Shown here in pieces: positions 9,568 through 18,742 of a DNA stretch of 64,000 nucleotides. Source of the DNA: Leptospira abararensis. GTDB lineage: Bacteria; Spirochaetota; Leptospiria; Leptospirales; Leptospiraceae. The stretch's first letter is position 1. Each line of letters begins with the position of its first letter. The translations under genes were made by a program, and so were the position numbers. The notes below the pieces were generated by a model. That model ran no database searches and was not told the DNA's origin. It saw only the letters and a program-made list of their open reading frames with translations. The stretch spans positions 71,958-135,957 of the forward strand of contig NZ_JAFFPR010000037.1 of NCBI RefSeq assembly GCF_016918735.1, read 5' to 3'.

Positions 9568-11564
9568 TCGGAAATTTCCTTTTGTACTTTTTTGATTTTT
9601 GCGACTAAGTCTTTGTTTGATTCTGATTTTAACTTGGATTCGGAAAGTTTAAAAAACTGTAATGCATTTACAGGATCTTTTTTCGCCAAATAAACATCTC
9701 CTAGATGTTCATAAATGACTGGATCTTCAAATCCTCTCTCCAATGCTAATGATGCTGCAAAATTCAAATGGAGCAAGGCGCGATTATAATCTTTTTTTCG
9801 AAACATCACCCAACCCAAACTATCTTGGTAGGCAGGATTGTCTGGTTCTAAGGAAACTGCTTGGTTTAGAAGTTGGTTTGCTTCCTCAGGTTTGGTATCT
9901 CTTTCTGCATATAGATAACCCAAATAATTCATGGCATTGGAAGCATTGGGATTCAGAGATATTGTGGTTTTTAAATCTGCTTCAGTGTCGGCAAACTGTT
10001 TCAGCTTTTCAAAAGCAGTAGCACGATAAAAATAATAATTAGAGTTCTTTGGATCTAGTTTGATTGCTTCATTAAAGTCACTCACACTTTCTTTGTATTT
10101 TGCCAATTGGAAATAAGCAAGACCTCTAAGGTAATAGTGCGTGGGATTTGGATTTTCTTTTATGGTTTCGGACAAAACAGAAACAGAGAGTAATTCTTTT
10201 TTTAAGTTACCTTGGAGGTAAAGGTAAGCCAAACGAAACCGCAATCGAAACGATTTTTCTGTTTGTTTCGTGAGTCTGAGTGCTTCTTTTGTGGATAGGA
10301 TCGAATGGTTCCACTGACCAAGCATCTCTTGGCAGGAGGAAATTTTTTCAAAAAACAAAGACCTTTCCTCATCCGCATTTTCTTTATTTGTGATTAAAAA
10401 AAGACCACGGCTTAGGATTTTTTCTGCAGTGAGGTATTGTCTGTACTCATAGGCATACTGAGCTGTATCCGCATTGAGGTTTTCGTAGTCAGGAAGTTTT
10501 TCCTTTTCGGCAAGTTCCAAAAGGGCAACCCGAGGAGAAAGCCTTCCTGGATTTTCTTGAATATAGGTTTTTAGTTTGGCTTCAAGTCCCGTTTTGGATC
10601 CTGAAATCAGTTTATCCAACAAAAATACAATTCCCTCTTTGGGAATTTTTTTCTCTTTTTTCAGAGTGGCAAAGTATGTAGGAGCAAGGTCTCTTGCATC
10701 CATAAAATATATTTCAGCAAGCATATGAGAGGCGTCCAAATCTCTCGGATTTTTTTCTCGAATCTGTTCTAGGTATTGACGGCAATGTTTAAAATCACCT
10801 AATACAAAGTAAATTTGAGCCAACCGAAACAAAACTTCCATATCATTTTTATATGCAGATGTGTATTCGTTGTATCGTTTGAGGGAGATCTTTGGATAAT
10901 CCAGTTTATAATTAAGTTCACCGAGTGCTTTTGCTGTTAGGTATTTGTATTTGGAATGCGTGTCTCTTCTTTCGATTACAAAAGAAAGGGCAGTATAATA
11001 CAAAATGGATCGGTTCCACAACTTCCTCTCAAAATGAATATTCCCTAATAGGTATAAAAAATCAGGATCATTCGGAAATTTATGTAAAGAGGCCTCCAAA
11101 ACATCGGAAGCTTTGTTGAGTTCCCCTTGGCGGATGCGAATCCTCGTTTGTAAAAGGATTAGATCCTTGGAAACATCACTGCTTTTCGTCAGCGCGGTCT
11201 CAGACCATTCCCAAGCTTTTTCCAAACTTCCCAGTTCGAGATAATTCAAACTTTGTGTTTCTGCACTGAGAGCACTCGGCTCTTTTCCCACTTCTTTCAG
11301 ACAAAGGTGGTAGGAATCCAAAAAGGAAACAGAGCGTTCAAAAGAAAGTTTGGAATCTTCGGGTTTACGACGTTGGGCTGCTTGAAATCCGTCCACTTGT
11401 TCCCGAAGGGCGCGAGAAAGGAAAAACTCTGCGGGAACCCCAGGTTCTAACAGGGAACATTCTTTGGTTCTTGTCCCCGGCTCGGTAGCAAACAGAGAAA
11501 GTGAAAGAAAACAAAAGAAAACAAAGAGGATGGGATGGTTTGGAGTTTTAATTGCTTGAAACAT
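9564..11564 (-). CDS. Exported tetratricopeptide repeat protein
   Basis: The 666-residue protein has a signal peptide (hydrophobic stretch around 12-26, FATEPG after it) and many TPR units. Clear ones include LLQTRIRIRQGELNKASDVL near 150, YLLGNIHFERKLWNRSILYY near 170, and a tight block at 480-650 (YLRGLAYFQLAKYKESVSDF, YYFYRATAFEKLKQFADTEA, YEHLGDVYLAKKDPVNALQF). TPRs mediate protein contacts; the partner is unknown. The first 13 bases overlap head to head with the plus-strand gene at 11552, so the two promoters lie inside each other's coding sequence. Confidence 0.8.
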   Translation of the reverse strand: MFQAIKTPNHPILFVFFCFLSLSLFATEPGTRTKECSLLEPGVPAEFFLSRALREQVDGFQAAQRRKPEDSKLSFERSVSFLDSYHLCLKEVGKEPSALSAETQSLNYLELGSLEKAWEWSETALTKSSDVSKDLILLQTRIRIRQGELNKASDVLEASLHKFPNDPDFLYLLGNIHFERKLWNRSILYYTALSFVIERRDTHSKYKYLTAKALGELNYKLDYPKISLKRYNEYTSAYKNDMEVLFRLAQIYFVLGDFKHCRQYLEQIREKNPRDLDASHMLAEIYFMDARDLAPTYFATLKKEKKIPKEGIVFLLDKLISGSKTGLEAKLKTYIQENPGRLSPRVALLELAEKEKLPDYENLNADTAQYAYEYRQYLTAEKILSRGLFLITNKENADEERSLFFEKISSCQEMLGQWNHSILSTKEALRLTKQTEKSFRLRFRLAYLYLQGNLKKELLSVSVLSETIKENPNPTHYYLRGLAYFQLAKYKESVSDFNEAIKLDPKNSNYYFYRATAFEKLKQFADTEADLKTTISLNPNASNAMNYLGYLYAERDTKPEEANQLLNQAVSLEPDNPAYQDSLGWVMFRKKDYNRALLHLNFAASLALERGFEDPVIYEHLGDVYLAKKDPVNALQFFKLSESKLKSESNKDLVAKIKKVQKEISE

Positions 11565-12859
11565 CAGTAGATTCCGGCAAAGATCGGGAACAGGGACAAT
11601 CCTTGAACCAAATCTTCCGAGAAAATTTAAAATACATCCTGGCCGTTCTCATCGTGTGGGCAATCACTTTCCCGTGGATTCTGAGAAACAAGGACACGAT
11701 CCTTGCCAAATTCACCCTCGCCTACAATTCGTTTTTTGGTTATCCCAATCCCCGGATTGCGCACCAACTCATCGCGAAGGGCGACGCTGTACTCGAAGGG
11801 CGTAAAGAAGGGGGAACGAACATCCTCCAAACCGTAAATCAGTTCTTTAGTGCTGAAGAAAATACCAAAGGAAGTATCCTTCCCTTGGATTTGGCTCTTA
11901 TGGAAAAAGCCTGTTTGTACTTTCGTAGTAAAGAACATGTTGAGGATCATTTTTTAGAACTCACCTGGCGGGAAAAAGCTAAGGAATGGGGCTCTCCTCT
12001 TTTTCTTCGGATGGCCCCCCAAGGAGAACTCACCCTTGGACCCAATCCCAAAGACTACTGGAATTCTCATATCGACGCTGTACTATCTGCTCTCGATTAC
12101 TACAAACGTGCGTTACGTTTTTCTGGCCCCGAACTCATTGCTCCTAAAAAAATTGAATCGGTAGCCTGGGCGAGTTGTAGGCCAAGCGAAATCTTACTTG
12201 GATACAAAACCCATATGTTGGAGACAGAAGGTTATGTTCTAAAAAAACTTACTGATTTAGAAAAGATTCCGAGTGGGCTCAGTGCGGTTCAAAAAAGAAG
12301 TGTGGTTTTATCTTCTATCAAACGGAGCGATTTTTCAGAAGTCTCGGCAAACGATTACTTAGAATCTTTGCTTCGCCAAATCCTACTTACGGGAATGAAA
12401 AACTTTTCCCCAAGAGAAATGGACGATATCTATGAAAGGATCCTCTATTTTGTAGGGGCGGATGAAAGAGAGTATTTAAAATTCAAATTCCGTCGGGCAG
12501 AACTTTTTTTCCAATTGGGAAAAGAAGAAGAAAACTATTACAAACGCGCTGCCACTGAATTTAAAGAAGCAGCTAACATTCAACTTGCGGCAGAAATCGA
12601 AGACATCAATGTGCCAGCCCTTCTTGTTCACGAATTTGAATCCAAAATGAAAGAAGCTGAGTCTTACCATAAACTCAAAGATAATGCAAAAAGTCTTACC
12701 ATTTTAGATGCTCTCAAACCCAAACTACGTAACGTCGACGAACGAAGTATAGGTGGAAAAAAGGAAGACATTCTAAAGCCATATCATAATTTAACAAGAT
12801 CCGTGCTTCGCAAACTGGGTCGATACGAAGAAGCCGATGAAATCCCATTTAACGAATGA
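11552..12859 (+). CDS. Membrane-anchored TPR-like protein of unknown function
   Basis: The 435-residue protein has one membrane helix near residues 28-45 (ILAVLIVWAITFPWIL) followed by a large, mostly helical domain with TPR-like spacing (about 170-420). It starts with TTG at 11552, supported by a GGAG ribosome binding site six bases upstream. It is the first gene of a plus-strand operon leading through the desulfurase-like, CHAT and sigma-factor genes to 17460, and its 3' end overlaps the desulfurase-like gene by 23 bases. No family name is offered. Confidence 0.72.
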   Translation: MLETSVDSGKDREQGQSLNQIFRENLKYILAVLIVWAITFPWILRNKDTILAKFTLAYNSFFGYPNPRIAHQLIAKGDAVLEGRKEGGTNILQTVNQFFSAEENTKGSILPLDLALMEKACLYFRSKEHVEDHFLELTWREKAKEWGSPLFLRMAPQGELTLGPNPKDYWNSHIDAVLSALDYYKRALRFSGPELIAPKKIESVAWASCRPSEILLGYKTHMLETEGYVLKKLTDLEKIPSGLSAVQKRSVVLSSIKRSDFSEVSANDYLESLLRQILLTGMKNFSPREMDDIYERILYFVGADEREYLKFKFRRAELFFQLGKEEENYYKRAATEFKEAANIQLAAEIEDINVPALLVHEFESKMKEAESYHKLKDNAKSLTILDALKPKLRNVDERSIGGKKEDILKPYHNLTRSVLRKLGRYEEADEIPFNE

Positions 12860-13967
12860 TCTAAAGTATTTTGATTACAATGCCACACACCCCCCTTTTC
12901 CCGAAATTCTGGAAACTTGTTTGGCAGACTATCTGGAAGGATTTTACAATCCTTCTGGAATCACTCGGTTTTCCTTAAAAAACCAAGGGAAAATAGAACA
13001 AACAAGAAAATACTTTGCTTCCATAACCAAGGGTAACGAAAAACAATTTGTTTTTTCTGCCACCGGTACTGAAGCAAATTATCTTCTCATTCAAAGTTTG
13101 CGTATTCTTTATCCCGAGTTAGATTCTGTTATTGTATCCCCATTGGAACATTCCAGCATGTATGCGGCTTTGGAATCCTATGGATTTTCCCCTGATTTAC
13201 TTCAGACAAACAAAACGGGAATCATCGATCTACAAGTTCTAGAAACTAAACTAAAAGAAAATCCAAGGCCTGTGGTTTGCCTCTATGCAGGAAACGAAAC
13301 AGGGGTCATTCAACCCGCAGAGGAAATTTCTAAACTTACGAAAGAATATGGGCAAGTTTTCTTTAGTGATCTGATGCAAGGTTTTTGCAAAGTGAATGTT
13401 CCCTACTCTTTATTCGATGGATTTACTTTTTCCGGCCATAAAATTGGTGCGGGAATGGGTGCTTCTGTGACCTACCTTCCCAAAGCAGATCCCCACTTTC
13501 AGGTGTTTGGTGGTGGAAACCAAGAAAATGAACATAGGGCCGGTACAGAAAATACCTTTGCCATTGAATGTTTCCGACAAGTGACAGAAATCCAACTAAA
13601 CGACTTGGAAGAAAAAAACAAACGACTCGGTCGATTCCAATCTCTCATTGAAAATAAATTAGAGGCTTTGGGTTGTACGATCATTGCTAAATCTTCGCCA
13701 AGGCTTCCCAACACAACCTTCCTTGTCCTTCCCATTCAGTCCGTAGATTTTTTCCTACTCGGGATGGAAGAAAAAGGAATTCTAGTATCAACGGGGAGTT
13801 CTTGTAAGTCCCGAGCTAGAGAAGCATCCAAATCTTTACTGCATATGGGTTATACAGAAGAAGAAGCTCTGCGATGTATCCGTATTTCAACAGGTTATTT
13901 CACAACAGAAGAAGACGTAAATGCCTTACTTTCTACTATAGAAGATTTACTTCGAAAGTTCGAATAA
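12837..13967 (+). CDS. Cysteine desulfurase-like PLP enzyme (NifS/IscS family)
   Basis: The 376-residue protein is a class V PLP-dependent enzyme. The lysine that should bind PLP is K202 in SGHKIGAGMG, and the likely catalytic cysteine is C323 in STGSSCKSR. Other family marks are YFDYNATHPP at the start (usually LDNAATT), the conserved HSS at 105-107 and the HRAGTEN stretch at 233-239. Such enzymes take sulfur from cysteine for Fe-S clusters or tRNA thiolation. The sequence deviates from IscS/NifS in several motifs, and no iscU lies nearby, so substrate use is uncertain. It is inside a tight plus-strand operon with a CHAT protein downstream. Confidence 0.85.
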   Translation: MKSHLTNDLKYFDYNATHPPFPEILETCLADYLEGFYNPSGITRFSLKNQGKIEQTRKYFASITKGNEKQFVFSATGTEANYLLIQSLRILYPELDSVIVSPLEHSSMYAALESYGFSPDLLQTNKTGIIDLQVLETKLKENPRPVVCLYAGNETGVIQPAEEISKLTKEYGQVFFSDLMQGFCKVNVPYSLFDGFTFSGHKIGAGMGASVTYLPKADPHFQVFGGGNQENEHRAGTENTFAIECFRQVTEIQLNDLEEKNKRLGRFQSLIENKLEALGCTIIAKSSPRLPNTTFLVLPIQSVDFFLLGMEEKGILVSTGSSCKSRAREASKSLLHMGYTEEEALRCIRISTGYFTTEEDVNALLSTIEDLLRKFE

Positions 13968-13979
13968 AAATAGAATAGA

Positions 13980-15317
13980 ATGAAACTGAGAATTATCGCC
14001 AAATACTCCCGAGACGAACTCACAGATGGGGAGTGTATTTGGGAAGAAAAACAGGACCAGTTGGGAACTGTGGAGAGGACCACCAAATTCTCGGGTAGAT
14101 TGCTCAGTGAATTCCAAAAGGATTGGGCGCTTTTTGTAGAAAGAGTTCTCTCTCAAAACCCAGGCAAAGAAGAATTCCTAGAAAAACTGGGGAAAAAATC
14201 GGATAATTTAGAACAAATTGTATTCGGAAAAACTCTACCCTTTTGGAGGAAGTCTGGATTTCAAGGTTCCATCCAACTCCTTATCGACCCAGAATTTTCT
14301 CCCATTCCTTGGGAAATTTTAAGAACTCATCGAGGTTTTTTATTCCAAGATAAGGAATACCGAAGGGGAATTCGAATCGATACGATCCAAAAAGAAACTA
14401 CAAAGAAAGTAGATTCCATCTTACTTGTATGTAACCCAGTAAAACCAAACTTAGTTGCTACAGTAAAAGAAGAATGTTCCATTTTATTTCCCATCTTTGA
14501 AAAAAAAATGCACCTCCGCATACTCAAAGAAAATCTCCTAACAAGAGTCAGATTAACCGAGGAAATGAGTTCAGTTAAGTACCTACACTATGCGGGACAT
14601 ACAGAAAAAAATGGAATCCCTCTGGGAGCAAACGACTTCTTATATTCAAAGGAAATTTCAGAACATTCTCTTTCCAACTTACACCTTGTTTTTTTCAATA
14701 GTTGCCATTCCTCCTTCGATTCCATTGAACATTCGGGACTTACTACAAGTTTTTTAAAAGCAGGTGCCAAAGAAGTCATTGGTTTTTTGTTTCCGGTAGA
14801 GACAAAAATGGCCAAAAGTATTGGAATCAAATTTTGGGAGTTATTTTTAAAAACAAAAAATTCACACAACACATTAGCCAAAATTAGAAAATCCTTATAC
14901 AAGGGATCTTCCATTGAAATTATAACCGCAATTAATTTAGTCCATTTTTCAACACAAAAGCCCGCTCCAAAATTCAAGCAAATACTTGGCATAACCTTTG
15001 TTTTGTTATTTTTACTTTTTTGTATTGTTTTTTCAGGCGAAAAAAAAGAACCTAACAAGGAAGAGATTTTCCCTAGCTCGGAACAGAAGATAGTTACGGA
15101 AAAAAGAGGAAAATCCAATTTGGTGCAGGACCCTCTTTTGGATCAAATTTCTCGCTTAAAAAATTCAGAATTTCGCAAAATGGCAGTCAGTTTTTTAAAA
15201 ACCAAACATGAGTTATTAGACGATTCCCAAAAACGAGAATTGTTAAATTCCATCCTTTCTAAGGAAAGTTCCGAAGAAAAGATGTTTTATGAATTCAAGA
15301 CCAGGAGTGGATTTTGA
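13980..15317 (+). CDS. CHAT-domain (caspase-like) protein with C-terminal membrane anchor
   Basis: The 445-residue protein carries a CHAT domain, the caspase-related peptidase fold. The expected catalytic pair is visible: His207 in LHYAGHTE and Cys242 in FFNSCHS. Further family marks are IPWEILRT (109-116), LLVCNP (148-153) and GAKEVIGFLFPV (262-273). A single membrane helix follows at about 334-352, then a roughly 90-residue charged tail. With positive charges before the helix, the CHAT part is probably cytoplasmic. It starts 12 bases after the desulfurase-like gene and overlaps the next gene (TTGA). An exported protein and an ECF sigma factor follow in the same operon, suggesting proteolytic signalling to transcription. 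Confidence 0.85.
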   Translation: MKLRIIAKYSRDELTDGECIWEEKQDQLGTVERTTKFSGRLLSEFQKDWALFVERVLSQNPGKEEFLEKLGKKSDNLEQIVFGKTLPFWRKSGFQGSIQLLIDPEFSPIPWEILRTHRGFLFQDKEYRRGIRIDTIQKETTKKVDSILLVCNPVKPNLVATVKEECSILFPIFEKKMHLRILKENLLTRVRLTEEMSSVKYLHYAGHTEKNGIPLGANDFLYSKEISEHSLSNLHLVFFNSCHSSFDSIEHSGLTTSFLKAGAKEVIGFLFPVETKMAKSIGIKFWELFLKTKNSHNTLAKIRKSLYKGSSIEIITAINLVHFSTQKPAPKFKQILGITFVLLFLLFCIVFSGEKKEPNKEEIFPSSEQKIVTEKRGKSNLVQDPLLDQISRLKNSEFRKMAVSFLKTKHELLDDSQKRELLNSILSKESSEEKMFYEFKTRSGF

Positions 15318-16342
15318 AAAAACACAAAACCATTCGACTCCTCCTCTTTTTTCTTTCCCTTCCTCTCATTGCCCAATGGTTTCCCAAATCAAAATCTTTT
15401 GATGAAGTATGGATTTCTTATTATTCCAAACAAAATCTAATTAGCCAAGCCTACGGAATCCAAACTCGAGATATGATTCGGGCAGAAACGGAAGCAGAAG
15501 AAGAGGATTTTTTATACTATTGGAAAACCTGTGCCCATTCAGAGATAAAGGATCTTTCCCAAATTTTGCGATATATTTCTTTTTATGATTCTATGCTTAC
15601 GGTCAGGCAATGTTCCGATACATCGAAGGATGCCTTAATCCAATTAGAAAAACAAACAAAGAAAAAGATCTTTGATTTAATTGTGTTACCAAAATTTGAA
15701 ATTTTAGAATCTGAAATTCTAAGCGAAGAACTCATTCCCCTTGTTGCTGAACTGCGGAAGGAATGGGAAAAAACTATTTATGTATTTTCCAATTTATACA
15801 AATCTCATGAGGTTTTATTTTTAGGAAAAGAAAGAGAATATACACTCGCAATCAATCGTATTTTATATTCGGAAATGCCTGAAACCAGAAGGAAAACTTT
15901 AGTGTTACGACTTTTGCAGGATATGAAACAACATAACAAAAGTACGTATCAGTTATTTTATTATTCCAAACAAAATCCATGGTCGGCATCTAATTTAAGC
16001 GAAGAGAATTCTGAATCAAAAAAATTCTATCTCACCTTAATCAATGATTGGATCTTAGATCCCGAATTTGATTCAGACAAACTAACAACTTTAAAAGAAA
16101 TTCAAAGTTGTTTGGAAGAAATTCCAAATACAAATAAAGGAATTCGAATATTAGGTTTTTTTGGTTTTTTTAGTGACTATGGTCGATTCACTACAAAAGA
16201 CCAAATTTCTTTTTCGCAATCAAACCAATCGAGAATTCGGTATATCAGACAAACTCTTTTTCGTTCTCATCATTTTGAAAAAAGATTAGAAAATGTACTG
16301 ACATCGTGCAAAAATTCCGTCCAATCCATAAAAGAACTATGA
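15314..16342 (+). CDS. Exported protein of unknown function in the CHAT-sigma operon
   Basis: The 342-residue protein starts with a signal sequence (KTIRLLLFFLSLPLIAQW), so it acts outside the cytoplasmic membrane. The start is TTG at 15314, overlapping the CHAT gene stop codon as TTGA. The mature part is mostly helical and charged, with no motif I recognise. It ends in ATGA, shared with the sigma factor start. The arrangement (CHAT membrane protein, exported protein, ECF sigma factor) suggests it could be the sensor or a modulator of the CHAT protein, but this is inferred from position only. Confidence 0.72.
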   Translation: MKKHKTIRLLLFFLSLPLIAQWFPKSKSFDEVWISYYSKQNLISQAYGIQTRDMIRAETEAEEEDFLYYWKTCAHSEIKDLSQILRYISFYDSMLTVRQCSDTSKDALIQLEKQTKKKIFDLIVLPKFEILESEILSEELIPLVAELRKEWEKTIYVFSNLYKSHEVLFLGKEREYTLAINRILYSEMPETRRKTLVLRLLQDMKQHNKSTYQLFYYSKQNPWSASNLSEENSESKKFYLTLINDWILDPEFDSDKLTTLKEIQSCLEEIPNTNKGIRILGFFGFFSDYGRFTTKDQISFSQSNQSRIRYIRQTLFRSHHFEKRLENVLTSCKNSVQSIKEL

Positions 16343-16908
16343 GTGATGAGATTCGCAAGTTAATCGACAATTGCCTTTTGGGAAAAAGTGCCGCCTGGCA
16401 AGAGTTGATTCGGAAATTCCATAGACTCATCATCGGAACTTGTGCTCACTATGTTCCAAGGGAAGAAGTCACTGACACCTCCCAACAAGTATATCTAAAA
16501 CTAACAGAAAACGACTACCACCTGCTGCGGAAATTTAAAGGAGATAGCCTTCCTGCGTTTATTGTCTATTTAAGCGAAATTTCTAAAAATATAAGTATGT
16601 CTCAGACAAGATCCATTCGTCGGTATGAGTATCGCGAGGGAATTTCTTTGGATTTGAGTATCGATATTTTAGATGATAGACAGAACCAAGAAGATGTCTT
16701 TTTTGCATGGGAAGAAAAACGAGAGTTTTATGACCTCATCGAAGGATTGGATGAAGCACATAAAGAAATCCTCATTCTAAGGCTCAAAGGATACAAATTC
16801 AAAGAAATCGCGGAAATTCTCGATGTTCCCCTAGGAACAGTACTCGCAAGGGCCAACCGAGCGAAAGAAAAGATAAAAAAAATCCTTACAAAGGAAATAA
16901 AGCCTTAG
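16339..16908 (+). CDS. ECF-type RNA polymerase sigma factor
   Basis: The 189-residue protein has the two sigma-70 regions of an ECF factor: region 2 at about 14-80 (AWQELIRKFHRLIIG, then DTSQQVYLKL) and region 4 at about 132-185 (DEAHKEILILRLKGYKFKEI, then VPLGTVLARANRAKEKI). The reading frame stays open to 16306, but the ATG at 16339 overlaps the preceding stop codon (ATGA) and starts at the usual place. No classical anti-sigma gene with a zinc finger lies next to it; instead it follows a CHAT protein and an exported protein, and precedes a small unknown protein. Confidence 0.9.
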   Translation: MSDEIRKLIDNCLLGKSAAWQELIRKFHRLIIGTCAHYVPREEVTDTSQQVYLKLTENDYHLLRKFKGDSLPAFIVYLSEISKNISMSQTRSIRRYEYREGISLDLSIDILDDRQNQEDVFFAWEEKREFYDLIEGLDEAHKEILILRLKGYKFKEIAEILDVPLGTVLARANRAKEKIKKILTKEIKP

Positions 16909-16926
16909 CGGGGGGAAATAAATACT

Positions 16927-17460
16927 ATGGAACCAAAAGATCCGAATGAATTTATGAACCGACTCAAATTAAAAGAAGCTCTATACCTGATGTCCCAAGG
17001 GGAAGATGCGGACTCACCCACGGTCGACCGGATCTTACAAACCGTCCTCCCAGGAGTAAGCCCCACCATTCAGATTTACTTGCAGTTTGTAAAAGACCAG
17101 TTAAAGCTTCTCACAAGCGATCTAGCGAATATAAGCCTGGTATCACCAGAACTTGCCTTTCGTGGGGCAGGAAATACAGGAGGGGCCTTTCGTGTCCACA
17201 GACAGATTGGAGGTAGAGATTTGGATTTTGTTTTCCAACCCAATGCCGAAAAAAATCAAGTTTTCCTTTCTGTTGAGGCTTCCCATTCGGACCTCCTCTC
17301 GGCCAAACTTTTTTTAGACGGAGCACCGGTAGAAACCCTACCCAAACTAGGTTCTAGGTCTATGTTCGACTCCCCCATTACCCTGGATTCGAGTCCTGAA
17401 CTTGCTATTTTTGAATCCGGCAAGGAGATTGGCCGGTATCATTTTATGTTACAATCGTAA
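16927..17460 (+). CDS. Unknown 177-residue protein at the end of the CHAT-sigma operon
   Basis: I do not recognise the family. The ATG at 16927 is preceded by a G-rich ribosome binding site (GGGGGGAAA). The first 65 residues are helical (MNRLKLKEALYLMSQGE), the last 110 look beta-rich with Gly-containing turns (AFRGAGNTGGAF, LDFVFQPNAE, AKLFLDGAPVETLP) ending in a strand before the stop. There is no signal peptide or membrane helix, so it is cytoplasmic. Because it is the last gene after the sigma factor, it could be an anti-sigma factor or the substrate of the CHAT protein; neither is shown. Confidence 0.7.
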   Translation: MEPKDPNEFMNRLKLKEALYLMSQGEDADSPTVDRILQTVLPGVSPTIQIYLQFVKDQLKLLTSDLANISLVSPELAFRGAGNTGGAFRVHRQIGGRDLDFVFQPNAEKNQVFLSVEASHSDLLSAKLFLDGAPVETLPKLGSRSMFDSPITLDSSPELAIFESGKEIGRYHFMLQS

Positions 17461-17488
17461 TTTTTTTCAAACGCGATGCAATAAACGG

Positions 17489-17568
17489 AGAGTGTGAAGC
17501 CATTAATTAACTAAGAAACGTTCCTATTTTAAGGAACCTACTTTCTTTTCCAAACTAGTTCACACTTC
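17489..17568 (+). other. Structured intergenic element before a terminator
   Basis: Between the last gene of the CHAT operon and ychF the sequence can fold. AGTGTGAA (from about 17490) pairs perfectly with TTCACACT (ending at about 17567), and inside it GTTCCT pairs with AGGAAC around a 6-base loop near 17519-17536. The intrinsic terminator at 17569-17594 follows at once. This could be a 3' UTR structure or a small RNA of about 110 bases; no known family is recognised. Confidence 0.35.
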
Positions 17569-17594
17569 AAAATCCCGGCGAAAGTCGGGATTTT
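17569..17594 (+). terminator. Intrinsic terminator after the CHAT-sigma operon
   Basis: AAAATCCCG pairs with CGGGATTTT around an 8-base loop, and the plus strand runs on into eight T residues. It can also serve ychF on the minus strand, where the T-run is shorter (four). Confidence 0.85.
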
Positions 17595-17596
17595 TT

Positions 17597-18694
17597 TTAT
17601 GCGTTCACTCGGAAGTAAATAACATCCCCATCTTGGACAATGTATTCTTTCCCTTCCACTCGGAGTTTTCCTTCGTCTTTGACTTTGGTCGCATCCCCTG
17701 TCCGGTCGATGTCTTCATAACGCATGACCTCAGCTCGAATGTATCCCTTTTCAAAATCGGAATGGATGACACTTGCTGCTACTGGCCCTGTGCTTCCTTG
17801 GTGGGTGGTCCAAGCTCTCACCTCTTCCACACCCGCTGTAAAGAAAGTAAGAAGTCCCAGGAGTTTATAAGAAGCACGGATCATTCGAGAAAGCCCAGAT
17901 TCTTTTTCACCGATTTCTTCTAAAAAAGCGATTTGGTCTTCTTTTTCGAGTCCCGAGATTTCCTCTTCAAACCTACCACATAACACAACTACAGGTGCTC
18001 CCTCTTTGGAAGCAAAGTCGATGATGGTTTTTACGAGTGGGTTTTCTGCCGTTTTTACATCGGTGTCTAAAATATTAGCAACATATAACACTGGTTTAAT
18101 AGTAATCAGATTGAATTTTTTGGCAATTTTTTGTTCTTCTTCGCCAAGTTCCACAGTAGATGCGCGATTTCCTTTTTTTAGGGCGTCTAGGATTTTGTCC
18201 ATAACAGCTAAAATTTCGGTAGCTTCTTTGTTTCCGGTTTTGGCAGTTTTTGCTACGCGTTGTTGTTGTTTTTCTAAACTGTCTAAATCAGCAAGGATGA
18301 GTTCATAATTGATGACAGTGATGTCTTCAATAGGATCTACCTTACCGTGAACATGTGTTATGTTTTCATCTTGGAAGGCACGGACCACATGACAAATGGC
18401 ATCCACTTCTCGAATATGAGATAAAAACTGGTTTCCAAGACCTTCGCCCTGGCTTGCCCCTTTCACAAGGCCTGCAATGTCTACAAACTCAATCATTGTG
18501 GGAACGGTTCGTTTTGGTTTGTAAACTTCAGCTAAACGGTTTAGCCTTTCATCTGGAACTTCCACCACACCAGTGTTGGGTTCTATTGTACAAAACGGAT
18601 AATTGGCAGCTTGTGCTCCTGCCTTAGTGAGTGCATTAAAAATAGTCGACTTACCGACGTTCGGGAGACCTACAATACCACAATTCAAAGCCAT
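17597..18694 (-). CDS. ychF: Ribosome-associated GTPase/ATPase YchF
   Basis: The 365-residue protein is the YchF (OLA1) P-loop NTPase. The G1 loop GLPNVGKST is at residues 8-16, [12 protein letters not shown] marks G3 with its switch region, and the C-terminal TGS domain ends [13 protein letters not shown]. The NKxD motif is replaced in this family, giving ATP preference. Length is normal. It is read toward the terminator at 17569-17594. Confidence 0.96.
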   Translation of the reverse strand: MALNCGIVGLPNVGKSTIFNALTKAGAQAANYPFCTIEPNTGVVEVPDERLNRLAEVYKPKRTVPTMIEFVDIAGLVKGASQGEGLGNQFLSHIREVDAICHVVRAFQDENITHVHGKVDPIEDITVINYELILADLDSLEKQQQRVAKTAKTGNKEATEILAVMDKILDALKKGNRASTVELGEEEQKIAKKFNLITIKPVLYVANILDTDVKTAENPLVKTIIDFASKEGAPVVVLCGRFEEEISGLEKEDQIAFLEEIGEKESGLSRMIRASYKLLGLLTFFTAGVEEVRAWTTHQGSTGPVAASVIHSDFEKGYIRAEVMRYEDIDRTGDATKVKDEGKLRVEGKEYIVQDGDVIYFRVNA

Positions 18695-18742
18695 ACGGAT
18701 AGATTTTTATCCAGAGACCGTAAGACAAGGAAAATTGCTTTC

